Shown in pieces: positions 27,469 to 38,123 of a stretch of 64,000 nucleotides of DNA. The position numbers and the translations under genes are program-made. Positions within the stretch are counted from its first letter, which is position 1. Each line of letters opens with the position of its first letter. Source of the stretch: Theodoxus fluviatilis (taxonomy: Eukaryota; Mollusca; Gastropoda; Cycloneritida; Neritidae); contig JAWQFJ010001248.1 of the NCBI GenBank assembly GCA_034096865.1, positions 10,001-74,000 of the forward strand. Reading direction: 5' to 3'. A model generated the notes under the pieces. It was not told the DNA's origin. It was given only the letters and a program-made list of their open reading frames with translations, and made no database searches.

Positions 27469-30400
27469 ATACACTTGTTCAGTGGAATTGTCGAGGTTTG
27501 AGGGCGAATTTTGAGGAGATTTTACTCCTCATATCATTACTTAATCCCCTTGTTCTTTGTTTACAAGAGACACTAGTAAAATCGCGGGATAAAGTCTCTG
27601 TGCGTGGTTTTACTACTTTTTCGTCTTCTTCTTCGGACAGAGCTGTGGGTGGGGTGTGTGTTCTGGTGGGAAACGTTCCTCACGGTCTTGTCTCCCTGTC
27701 CACTCCACTGCAGGCAGTGGCTGTGCGGGTGACTCTCCATAGACCTATCACCATATGTTCCATTTATGTCCCCCCCAGCTCCTCTTTATGTCGTTCCGAT
27801 TTAGAAGACTTGATTAAACAGTTACCACCACCTTTTCTATTACTTGGGGATTTTAATGGCCATAACCCCTTGTGGGGCGGTCATCTTACTGATGCTCGAG
27901 GCAAACTGTTAGAAAAGTTTATCTGTGATAATGACTTATATCTTTTTAATACTAAGCAGCCTACTTATCTTCATCCAGCTTCTGGATCATTTACCGCCAT
28001 CGACCTCAGTCTTTGTTCCCCCTCTCTGGCCTTGGACTTTTCCTGGCAGGTGCGGGAGGACTCGCATGGGAGTGATCACTTTCCAGTCGTGCTGACAACT
28101 GCCGGACCCTCTGCTGCTCAGAGGCCGTCGCGGTGGAAACTCCAGGCAGCCGACTGGAATCTCTTTCGGTCCCTCTGTGAAACTCGGCTTCGTGTTGAAG
28201 CCTTCGATGGCGGTGATGACCCTGTCTGCTCTTTTACTAGAGTATTAAACGAAATTGCCCACTTGTCCATCCCTCAGACCTCGACAGGACCACGGCGGGT
28301 GCATCGTCCCTGGTTTAACCAGGAGTGTCGAGATGCTCTCCGTCAGAGGAAAAAGGCTCTTCGACTCTTTCGAAGAAACCCATGCCCCGAGAATCTTCGC
28401 CGTGTCAGGGAACTTCGAGCCCTGGCTCGGCGCACCATCCGCGCTGCCAGGAGGCAGTCCTGGAGAGAGTACGTTGGTAAGCTCTCCTCCAGGACTCCCA
28501 TTCGCAAGACGTGGGAGATGGTGCGGAAGATCTCGGGGAAGTTTGTTTCTTCTCCCGTCTCTCATCTGTCTGTTGATGGGAAGACTGTCGACTCGACACC
28601 TGAGATTGCGGATGCCCTAGCTGCCACCTTTTCCCGTAACTCGTCTATTTCTTTCTGTAATCCGTCGTTCCAACGGAACAAGGCGGAGCGGGAAAAGGTT
28701 ACCCTTAGATTCGAGTCGGACGACTCTGAAGTTTATAATCTGCCTTTGTCTCTGCGGGAGCTTCTCGACTCGTTGAGAAACGCCCATGATACGTCTCCTG
28801 GTCCTGATGGCATTCCTTATCAGATGCTCAAGCATTTGCCTCAGCCATCACTCCAGTTATTACTTGAGATTTTTAATACTATTTGGTCTTCGGGTTCTTT
28901 CCCTCCTTCGTGGCGAGAGTCTATTGTCGTTCCGGTTCTCAAACCGGGTAAAGATCCCAAAGACCCTGTAAATTACCGTCCAATATCCCTCACAAGTTGC
29001 GTCTGTAAGACCTTAGAGCGAATGATTAACGTCCGGCTCGTCTGGTTCCTGGAGAAGCATGGGGTCCTCAGTGCCGTCCAGTGCGGCTTCAGGAAGCGGC
29101 GCAGTACGGCTGATCATCTCGTCCGTCTTGAGAGCATTGTGCGGGACGCTTTTTTGCGTCAGGAACATTGTGTGGGAGTGTTTTTTGACCTCGAGAAGGC
29201 CTACGACACTACGTGGAGATATGGCATCTTGTCCGATCTCCACGCCATGGGTCTTCGAGGTCGACTCCCACACTTCATTAGTAATTTCCTGCGTGATCGG
29301 TCATTTCGAGTCCGTGTTGGCTCAAATTTATCACAGCCTTATCCTCAGGAAATGGGTGTCCCTCAGGGCAGCATTCTGAGTGTGACACTTTTTAGTGTAA
29401 AAATTAACAGCATTGTCAAATGTCTTCCTCCCGGCGTTCCCTCTTTTTTATACGTAGATGATTTTTTAATTGTTTGCCATGCCAAGAGCATGGATCTTAT
29501 AGAGAGACAGTTGCAACTGTCTCTCAATCGTCTGGTGGATTGGTCGGGTTTGAACGGTTTTAAATTTTCGTCATCAAAAACTGTGTGCATGCATTTTTGT
29601 GCATGTCGCAGATTACACCCCGATCCCGTTTTGTTTCTAGATGCATTCCCTTTGCCTGTCGTGAAGGAAACCAAGTTTCTTGGAATCCTCTTCGACACAC
29701 GTTTAACCTTTATACCGCATCTTAAATATTTACGTGTGAAGTGTACCAGGGCACTCAACCTACTTCGTGTAGTTGCTCACTCCCGCTGGGGAGGTGGTAG
29801 CAGTGTTTTATTACTACTGTATCGTGCCTTGGTGCGCTCCAAATTAGATTACGGTTGTTTTGTGTATGGGTCAGCTCGCAAGTCGTACTTGTCGATGCTC
29901 GACCCAATACACCATCAGGGTTTAAGATCTGTCCTCGGTGCCTTCCGCACCTCTCCTGTGGAAAGTTTATATGCGGAAGCGCGCGAGCCTCCACTTTATT
30001 TGCGTAGGCGCAAGCTTGCCTTGCAATACATCCTTCGTGTGGGTTCTGACCCGACAAATCCTTCTTATCACTGTGTTGTGTGGCCGAAGTTTCCGCATAT
30101 TTACGCGGCCAAGCCCAGCTGTATCCCCCCGTTGGGGATACGAGTTGAGGAGGATATCGCGGCGGCAAACGTTCGGTTGGACAAAATTTTTACATACCCT
30201 TTATATTTGTCACCACCGTGGCTCCTGCCTGAGCCTGTTGTTTTATTCAATTTAGCGAGATTTTTCAAGAGTGCTGCCCTCTCTCACACGTACAAGGGTG
30301 CATTCCGGGAAATTTTATCGAATTATGCACATTTTTACCGATTGTATACAGATGGTTCGAAGGACGGGGATCGTGTGGCGGCAGCTGTTGTCGCCCACGA

Positions 30401-31136
30401 CTCCGTCTTTCGGTTTCGCCTTCCGGATGGGACTTCGATCTACTCCGCCGAACTTAGTGCACTTGAGGCCGCTCTTGGCGTAGTCCAGAGCAAGAGACTG
30501 CTGCGAGCTCTTGTGGTCTCTGACTCGCTTTCAGCCTTACAGGCTCTGCGGGGTAGGGAGATTTCCCACCCTTATCTGTTTGGTATTTTTATCCGTCTGT
30601 GTCGACTACAGTGTGGGGGTACTGAGGTCGTCTTCTGCTGGGTCCCTAGCCATATGGGCATCCCGGGGAACGAGAGAGCAGATCAGGCTGCCAAGTCTGC
30701 TCTCTCCCTTCCTGTGTCCCCGGGCAGGGTCCCGGCTGGCGACCTGGTACCCCGTATTAATAAATTTATTTCTAACCTGTGTCAGGCCGACTGGGACGGC
30801 AGGGCACGTAACAAACTTCATGAAGTATCTTCAGTGTGGGGTGAGCGACTCTCCCCTACATCGCTCACGAGAAGAGAGGAAGTTGTGCTCTGCCGTTCTC
30901 GGATCGGCCATTCTGTTTTGACCCACTCCTATTTGTTGCGGTCGGAGCCTCCACCGGAGTGCCGCAACTGCCAGTGCAGGCTTACCATGCGGCACGTTCT
31001 GGTGGAGTGCCCTCGGCTTGCTCATCTACGGAGTGGGTCGAGCAATTTGTCTGACATTTTTAAAGATCCCCTTGCTGTGATAAAATTTTTAATAGATTCT
31101 GAGTATTATTCTCGTATATGTTGTATTATATCTTAA
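27465..31136 (+). CDS. LINE ORF2: AP endonuclease, reverse transcriptase and RNase H
   Basis: 1223 aa, open throughout. Residues 1 to about 230 form an AP-like endonuclease (QWNCRGLR, CLQET, LLGDFNGHNPLW, SDHFPV), which nicks the target DNA. About 430-720 is the reverse transcriptase, with SPGPDGIPYQML, NYRPISLTS, CGFRKRRST, FFDLEKAYDT, GVPQGSILS and catalytic YVDD at 663-666. About 955-1090 is RNase H with the four acidic residues in YTDGSK (Asp963), SAELSAL, VSDSLSAL and NERADQAA. The C-terminus holds a Cys/His cluster from about Cys1166 (CRNCQCRLTMRHVLVEC), as in I-type elements. No frameshift or stop is seen and all catalytic residues are present. Confidence 0.94.
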   Translation: MNTLVQWNCRGLRANFEEILLLISLLNPLVLCLQETLVKSRDKVSVRGFTTFSSSSSDRAVGGVCVLVGNVPHGLVSLSTPLQAVAVRVTLHRPITICSIYVPPSSSLCRSDLEDLIKQLPPPFLLLGDFNGHNPLWGGHLTDARGKLLEKFICDNDLYLFNTKQPTYLHPASGSFTAIDLSLCSPSLALDFSWQVREDSHGSDHFPVVLTTAGPSAAQRPSRWKLQAADWNLFRSLCETRLRVEAFDGGDDPVCSFTRVLNEIAHLSIPQTSTGPRRVHRPWFNQECRDALRQRKKALRLFRRNPCPENLRRVRELRALARRTIRAARRQSWREYVGKLSSRTPIRKTWEMVRKISGKFVSSPVSHLSVDGKTVDSTPEIADALAATFSRNSSISFCNPSFQRNKAEREKVTLRFESDDSEVYNLPLSLRELLDSLRNAHDTSPGPDGIPYQMLKHLPQPSLQLLLEIFNTIWSSGSFPPSWRESIVVPVLKPGKDPKDPVNYRPISLTSCVCKTLERMINVRLVWFLEKHGVLSAVQCGFRKRRSTADHLVRLESIVRDAFLRQEHCVGVFFDLEKAYDTTWRYGILSDLHAMGLRGRLPHFISNFLRDRSFRVRVGSNLSQPYPQEMGVPQGSILSVTLFSVKINSIVKCLPPGVPSFLYVDDFLIVCHAKSMDLIERQLQLSLNRLVDWSGLNGFKFSSSKTVCMHFCACRRLHPDPVLFLDAFPLPVVKETKFLGILFDTRLTFIPHLKYLRVKCTRALNLLRVVAHSRWGGGSSVLLLLYRALVRSKLDYGCFVYGSARKSYLSMLDPIHHQGLRSVLGAFRTSPVESLYAEAREPPLYLRRRKLALQYILRVGSDPTNPSYHCVVWPKFPHIYAAKPSCIPPLGIRVEEDIAAANVRLDKIFTYPLYLSPPWLLPEPVVLFNLARFFKSAALSHTYKGAFREILSNYAHFYRLYTDGSKDGDRVAAAVVAHDSVFRFRLPDGTSIYSAELSALEAALGVVQSKRLLRALVVSDSLSALQALRGREISHPYLFGIFIRLCRLQCGGTEVVFCWVPSHMGIPGNERADQAAKSALSLPVSPGRVPAGDLVPRINKFISNLCQADWDGRARNKLHEVSSVWGERLSPTSLTRREEVVLCRSRIGHSVLTHSYLLRSEPPPECRNCQCRLTMRHVLVECPRLAHLRSGSSNLSDIFKDPLAVIKFLIDSEYYSRICCIIS

Positions 31137-31425
31137 TTGTTTTTGATATTTCCCCTACTTACCTCTTCTGTGGTAATTTTTTAATTGTACATTTTTATTC
31201 AGTGAATGTTTGTTGTGGCCTTGAAACCTGATGAGCCCTGCCTTTGCTGGCTGTTGGGCTGTGGGATTAGATTTTACTGATTCTATATCACTAGTTGAGT
31301 GAATTGTACTTTTCTCCGTTATTGTAAAGAGTTATATTACCATGGTAGAAGTGTTTTTAACGTTGTGGCCTTATATAGCCTACAAGGCTGATAGGCCCTT
31401 AAACTCCATCCATCCATCCATCCAT

Positions 31426-31438
31426 CCGCAGACTTGGC
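31426..31438. repeat. Right target-site duplication of the full-length LINE
   Basis: CCGCAGACTTGGC, identical to 25665-25677, directly after the (CCAT)n tail. Confidence 0.93.
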
Positions 31439-31465
31439 TGTCGACTTCCTTTTGGTGGTAGTGCG

Positions 31466-32221
31466 TGTAGCGTGGAAAATAGTAACCCGTGGAAAACAGT
31501 GACGGAAGTCATCGCAGAGTTATCTGCGAGGGACGTGCTTTATGCAATTTACCGCTCCTGCACCTGTTCTTCGCATGGAATATATTCCGACAAACGACGC
31601 ATTAGTTGCTTTACGAGGTTTTTGGTGCATTTGTGTAGTTTAACACATGATGTAGCGTTCAAAAAAGTTTTTCCCCGTGTAAAGCCGTCTCCCCTGCCGG
31701 AAATAATATGGGAGTCACCTCCCTGTAGTCTGTTTGTAGTCTGGTTTTATAAAACGCGACCGTTGACTGACTTGGCACGCCCGGGGAGTTATGCTAAGAT
31801 CCGGCCGCGTTAATATATCTGCGTTTTGTGACAAACGTCTTGCTCGGCGGTACTGTACTCCATGCACCTTAACGGTGCGCGTGATTCGGGTGTAATCTTA
31901 AGCTAAACGACGTTCCGAATGTTTCCGACTTAGACCATTTCAGCAGCGCCAATAAACGTCGTTTAGCTTAAGATTACACCCGAATCACGCGCACCGTTAA
32001 GGTGCATGGAGTACAGTACCGCCGAGCAAGACGTTTGTCACAAAACGCAGATATATTTACGCGGCCGGATCTTAGCATAACTCCCCGGGCGTGCCAAGTC
32101 AGTCAGGCGGAGTGGCGGGTGCCGTCTCTTTTTAGAGTTGAATTTTCAGAAAATCCCTCGCAGATAACTCTGCTATGACTTCCGTCACTGTTTTCCACGG
32201 GTTACTATTTTCCACGCTACA
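31466..32221. mobile_element. 756-bp fold-back element with two nested inverted repeats
   Basis: Outer arms 31466-31532 and 32155-32221 (67 bp, one mismatch) start TGTAGCGTGGAAAATAG. Inner arms 31764-31914 and 31955-32105 (151 bp, almost perfect) enclose a 40-nt loop. Between outer and inner arms the two sides differ in length (about 231 and 49 bp). GTGCG at 31461-31465 and 32222-32226 is a candidate 5-bp target duplication. No protein is encoded. It lies 27 bp beyond the LINE's right target duplication. Confidence 0.9.
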
Positions 32222-32226
32222 GTGCG

Positions 32227-32966
32227 GCGTTGAAGGAATAGCACATGTTGGAGTGTGGCAGGGTTCGGAATCAAATACAGAGTGATGTGATATGACAAAC
32301 GCGATTTTGATAATATTTGTGCATACATTTATTCAGTTGTTTGTGAAAGTCAAGCATGTAGAGCTGGGACAATGATTACAACATGACATCGCTGTAGACT
32401 ATTCTAAAGAGAATAAACACACTAAAGTGAAATAGGTAATGCCAACACTTGGGCCTGTATCATTTACATAACACATATGTACATGCACAACGAATAGAAC
32501 ATTAACAAAGGAATCCGCCTCTAAACCACATATTTTGAATAAAAGTTTACGTTTGTCAGCAACATATGTAGAACCAATCAATAATGTATACATTCCTAAT
32601 TCTATAACTGTATTTAGTCATTGTTAAATAATTTTAAATGTGACCTATAGAAATGGGGTCATCCATACAATGTCCTTTAAAAAAATACAAAATGCTAGAA
32701 ATATACTGGAAGAGAAGGGCTCTTCTGCAGCCTGGTAATATTTTGATTTGAGTCCACTTCACATCACAGTTAGGTGCAGCATCACCTGTTCACTGCAGAT
32801 ATTTTTCTGTTTCACCACCAGACTCCACCAGTTCATTAAAAAAAAACTTAAGCTCCTGTACTCCTGTTTCAAATTACTCTGAAACGTTCATTTCACCTCG
32901 GACAAAGCAACAGCATTCGTGGCTCCTTCACCACTTTCACAACAGCAAGACCAGTAGTTAGGCCCT
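32227..32966. other. Intergenic AT-rich stretch, nothing recognised
   Basis: No supported reading frame or repeat. A TTTATT (about 32328) gives an AATAAA on the - strand and is an alternative, distal poly(A) signal for SMUG1. Confidence 0.5.
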
Positions 32967-33690
32967 CTCACTTCTCCTCACCCCATCCCTTTCCTCCTCT
33001 TCTCCTTCTCCTATCTCTTTCTTCCTCTTCTCCTCACCCCATCCCTTTCCTCCTCTTCCTCCTTCTCCTATCTCTTTCCTCCTCTTCTCCTCACCCCATC
33101 CCTTTCCTCCTCTTCTCCTCACCCCATCCCTTTCCTCCTCTTCTCCTTCTCCTATCTCTTTCTTCCTCTTCTCCTCACCCCATCCCTTTCCTCCTCTTCT
33201 CCTTCTCCTATCTCTTTCTTCCTCTTCTCCTCACCCCATCCCTTTCCTCCTCTTCCTCCTTCTCCTATCTCTTTCTTCCTCTTCTCCTCACCCCATCCCT
33301 TTCCTCCTCTTCCTCCTTCTCCTATCTCTTTCTTCCTCTTCTCCTCACCCCATCCCTTTCCTCCTCTTCCTCCTTCTCCTATCTCTTTCTTCCTCTTCTC
33401 CTCACCCCATCCCTTTCTTCCTCTTCCTCCTCCTCCCATCTTTCCTCCTCTTCCTCCTTCTCCTCACCCCATCCCTTTCCTCCTCTTCTCCTCACCCCAT
33501 CCCTTTCCTCCTCTTCCTCCTTCTCCTATCTCTTTCTTCCTCTTCTCCTCACCCCATCCCTTTCCTCCTCTTCTCCTCACTTTATCCTTTTCCTCCTCCT
33601 CCCATCTTTCCTCCTCCTCTTCTCCTCACCCCATCCCTTTCCTCCTCTTCTCCTCATCCCATCCCTTTCCCCTCCCTCCTCTTCTTCTGT
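32967..33690. repeat. Homopyrimidine/homopurine minisatellite
   Basis: About 720 bp almost purely C/T on the + strand, made of variants of CTCACCCCATCCCTTTCCTC and TTCTCCTATCTCTTTCTTCC in a period of roughly 55-60 bp. The - strand reading frame across it (Glu/Lys/Gly-rich) is a repeat artefact. It lies just downstream of SMUG1 and could form triplex DNA. Confidence 0.95.
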
Positions 33691-33867
33691 ACGCCCAACT
33701 GGTCCTCCTCTTTTTTGTTACTATCCACGTCTTCATAGTCAATATTGCACTTGATGAAAGTTATGTCAGCACCATCTTGCAGCATCCTGCTCATCTGCCC
33801 AAACACTCAGTTAAATGCTTGCTGTGAACTATTTTCAATTTTTTAGATTCATTTGTTTGAAGTGGGT

Positions 33868-33873
33868 TTTATT
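33868..33873 (-). terminator. Probable polyadenylation signal of SMUG1
   Basis: TTTATT on the + strand is AATAAA on the - strand, about 240 bp after the SMUG1 stop. It is the first canonical signal downstream. Confidence 0.5.
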
Positions 33874-34113
33874 AGGTCAATTTTAACACTGACAAACCCA
33901 GAGAATGAAACCTCCATAAAGATTCATCAGGCCCTAGGAAAAAAATGAACAGATCTACCCATGCATTAATGTGACAGGACTTCTTGGTTGTCGCCAAACT
34001 AAAATCAAGCAACAGAGGCCCTATCCCCCACCCCCAACCCCTTCCCCTGACTAACTGTCATGCTAAACCAACCCATTAAAACACCAAGGCAGACCATGTG
34101 GCTGCCTCACTCT

Positions 34114-37100
34114 TCACCGCGGGAAGGCAAACATGTAGGGCAGGGTGCTGGGGGAAGGTATGGAGGGGTCAAAGCTGCTCATCTGCTGCAGGATGGCCGT
34201 CTTCACTGCATTCCTCCCCTCAGAGGAAGCAGGCCAGTGCAGTCCTGCCATAGAGCAGCTGGCGGAAGCAGCCATCGCAGGGGAGGTGGTGGAAGTGGTG
34301 GCAAGGGTTGAGGTGATGGTCTGGGGTGGGGTGGGTGCCTCGCTGCTCTTGGGTGGCTGCTGGCTACCCAGACTCTGACTTGACTTTGGGGGACGGCCAA
34401 TGCCGCGGCAGAGAGGCAACCCTGCAGTCAGTCTTTCCACCAGACCACAATCCACACCCATGGTGGTCAGTACACCTGCTGACCCCAGCTGTCCCAGGGC
34501 GATGGCCTCCCAGCACTTGTTGGCGGCCGGGTTGCCAGGACTGGGGTGCATCAGACATGTGGTCCTGATGCTGGTGATTCCATATTGTCGAAGCACTTTC
34601 TGCACGCACCTGCAGGTATAAAGAAACAAAGAAATGACTACAGTAGTCGCCGCTTATAAAACACGCAGTAATAAAAACAGCCGTTTTTTTAAAACAGTTT
34701 GTCCTGTCCGGATTTACATCGTTACTGATGGACATGTTCAACACGCAAACGGTTAATAAAAATGCCGCTTTTTAAAAACACTATTGTTCGGTCCCAATGT
34801 GTTTTTAATAAGCGGCGACTACTGTATCTCCATCAGATGCTTAAAATTTACTAAAACTGTTAAGCATGAAGAGTTTATTCAATCTGATGTCATGGTGTCA
34901 GAGAAATATTCCAGGGCCCGTATTCACAACGGCGATTTATCTTTTTAACACTCGATTTATCCCCTAGCCCCGCGTTATCTTGATCGGTTAGATAAGGTAC
35001 GCTCGTCAGAGGATTCTAGGTTGCGCTTTGCTATATATACTGGTTTCCAGCCAAGGGAGAGCGGAACAGGCAGTTGGAATCGTCTGAGTTTAGAGATAAA
35101 TCGGAGTTAAAATAAATCGCCGATAAATCGCCGTTGTGAATACGGGCCCAGGATAATAAAAACAATAACAGTGATAAGTAGGCATCCATCAGTTCCAAAG
35201 GACCATGGATCCGTGCTGCTGGATCCCAGTCCCATCCCATCAACAGTGTCTGCTGTGGCTCAGAAGTCCATTGCAGGAAAGGCAGTCCAAACCACAGTGT
35301 TCACATCTGAGGGTCAAAGGTGATCTCTCCAACCAAAGTTGGGTCTTCCTCCAGAGGCACTTGTCTGCTCCACACGGCTTCTCTCAAGCTGTGAGGGGCC
35401 TCTCTGTACACTCTGTCTTCAGGCACTCCTGTCCAAGGTGGCTACCTCCCAGGTGTCCGCAATGATCCCCAGATCTGCAAGATCACACTTGCATATGTTT
35501 TTATAGCGTAGCTGCGGTCAACCGGTTGGCCTCTTTCCTTCTGTGAATTCTCTGTAGTGGAAATCTTTGGACATTCACCCATCTTCCATAAGGGACATGC
35601 CCCAACCAGCGCAGTCGCCTTTGCTTGGGAAGGGTATACATGGATGAGACTCCTGCTCATTCAAACACTGCACTGTTGGTTGAGTGGCCTCTCAAATAAT
35701 AACTACACTGATAATAACCTTTATTATTTGTCTTCTCTTTCAGAGGAAATTTGGGAGGGAGGGAGTTTCACTCCCAGTCACTGCTGTGTATTGCCCAGTG
35801 ACCAGTCTCACTCCTCAGTACGTGAGGCAAAGCAGGTGAAGCTACTTGCTCAAGAAACAGCTCTTAATACTTGCAGCTTTGAACACAGCACCTGCCAGCC
35901 ACAAAGCAATTGCAGTGGTGTGCCTTGTCCACTGGACTAGAGCAATATAAATCAATGCTAAAATTACAGAAATCCACACATCTTTCTTTAAACTTTAAAT
36001 GCAAACGTACAATCCTCTCTGAACTCAACATTAATAAAATTACAAAATTTCAACATAAACACATTAACATATTTATAATCCAAATTTCTCCCATCCCAGG
36101 GGTTGAACACGGCACTGCGCCTCGCACATAATCAAACTCCAAAGCTTGCTCGCCTAAATCCGCCTGTATCAATAGGCGAGTAGAGGTTGAGGAGCTTGGG
36201 GCTGCCAGGAGCTGGTGATCTCTGGAGTAAACAATGGAAGGTTAAAGAAGCTCCTGTTAATTTCTTTTATTTTTTTCAAAATGGTAAAAATACCTCAACA
36301 AGGAGCATGCAGATCATCAGAACACTTACTCATGAGCAAACTTTCCCACTCCCACGACAATCTCAGGCTTCATCAGGTAGATAACATCCATCAGAGCTGT
36401 CTCACAGGCCCCGTTGATCTGCCTCTGTGTGGAGGCTGGCAGTTCTGGTGGCGTGATGTTCTTGCCAGACTCTGCCATGAAGGCCAGAGGACACACGTTG
36501 TGCACAAAGCAGCTGGCAAAGAAGTTTCCTGGACGGCCACACAGCTTCTGGAAGAGTCCCCAGAATCTGGCCCCAGACACCTGAAAAGGAAATGGAGTTA
36601 CAGGGTGAAGGTAATGGTTTGACATGGCATCTTTTTAACCCAGAGCAAAAGAAATCTGCTGAAAAAAACAACTGGGAATGTTTTCTGTATGACATCTGGA
36701 AATGGATATAAAGGTAAAAGTGTTGAATTTACTTGATGTTTTATCACCCAAAAGTGATAGAAATCAGCTGGAAAAAACGTGGATGTTTTTGGTATGTCAT
36801 CTGACACAGGAAATACAGGTAAAAGTATTGAATTTACATGGTGCCTAATGACTCAGAAGTGATAGAAATCAGCTAAAAAGGAAGTAAAAGTATAAGGATT
36901 GCATTTACTTAGTGATCTCTCACCCCAAAGTGATAGAAATTTGATGAAAATATCCAGGGATGTCTTTGAGATGACCAAGACTAAGCCAAGTGACAATGTG
37001 GTGCAACAAACAGACAGTATGATGCAGTGATCAAGCAATCGTACTGAAGGTTGGGCAACCACAGAACAATACTCGGGAATAACTACCACTGCTTGCAACA

Positions 37101-37615
37101 TATTGGCACTGCTTTTATGGCAACCAGGAATAGGGCATCTAAGACAGAAATGCCCAAGTCTGTTCACATGAACACTGCAAAGGGCTAGAGCTACATAGTT
37201 ACTCGGGTTGTTGTGCTTTTTAGGCTACTCCAGTAGCTAAGCCTGGTGGATGGTGGTGGACGGTGTATAATGACCAACAGCCTTTTTAGGCTATGTAAAC
37301 CATGAGAATCACTGGAATCATTTCGAGTAAATGCAAATCAAATCACTATGTCCCTAGTTATTTGCCTCTTACAAATCATGTGGGGAGATGTGGTTGGTCA
37401 ATTCTTATCATCCCCAACCCATAGCTCAGACTGCGGTGGACCCAAGCAGGCAAAGACCAAAGAGGCAACATGGGGAGCCTACAGTGGAGCGTCCTTTCAG
37501 AAAGAATACACTTAGCTGTTTGATGCCTCCCTTGTTTGGTGGAAGCCTCTAGTTTCAAAGCCCTTTAGGTTTACTTTTGTATCATTTGGAAAGGTAAGGA
37601 AAAGCTTTAAACAGG

Positions 37616-37689
<74 letters not shown>

Positions 37690-37712
37690 CCTCCCTCCCT
37701 CCCTCCCTCCCT

Positions 37713-37778
<66 letters not shown>

Positions 37779-37953
37779 GCCACAGGCGGTTATGGTAACC
37801 CATCTGACCCTACTTTTCATTGTCCACCCTAAACTTTTTTCCTCAAAGTAAACAAAACAAACAAATGTATAAATACATAAATAAACAAATGAACAAATAC
37901 ATAAATGAATGAATAGATAACTAAATAAAATTAACAAATAAACAAACAAATAA

Positions 37954-38024
<71 letters not shown>

Positions 38025-38076
38025 CACAGACAGACAGACAGACAGATAGATAGATGGAGAGATGAGATGAGATTAA

Positions 38077-38123
<47 letters not shown>

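Larger units (their letters stand above)
25678..31425 (+). mobile_element. Full-length I/Nimb-type non-LTR retrotransposon, apparently intact
   Basis: A 5.75-kb element between two identical 13-bp duplications (CCGCAGACTTGGC). Order: 5' UTR of about 585 bp starting with a C run, ORF1 (26263-27468), ORF2 (27465-31136), a 3' UTR of about 290 bp and a (CCAT)n tail (about 31406-31425). Both frames are open from end to end. The APE-RT-RNase H order, the zinc-knuckle ORF1 and a simple-repeat tail point to the I superclade (I, Nimb, Ingi type). Nimb elements are known from snails. Perfect duplications and open frames suggest a recent insertion. Confidence 0.92.

Noticed and set aside
26488..30921. 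Several 60-163 codon frames on both strands within the LINE.
   Set aside because: Shadows of ORF1 and ORF2, which carry the conserved motifs.
33152..33439. - strand Glu/Lys/Gly-rich frame.
   Set aside because: Pure product of the homopyrimidine tandem repeat.
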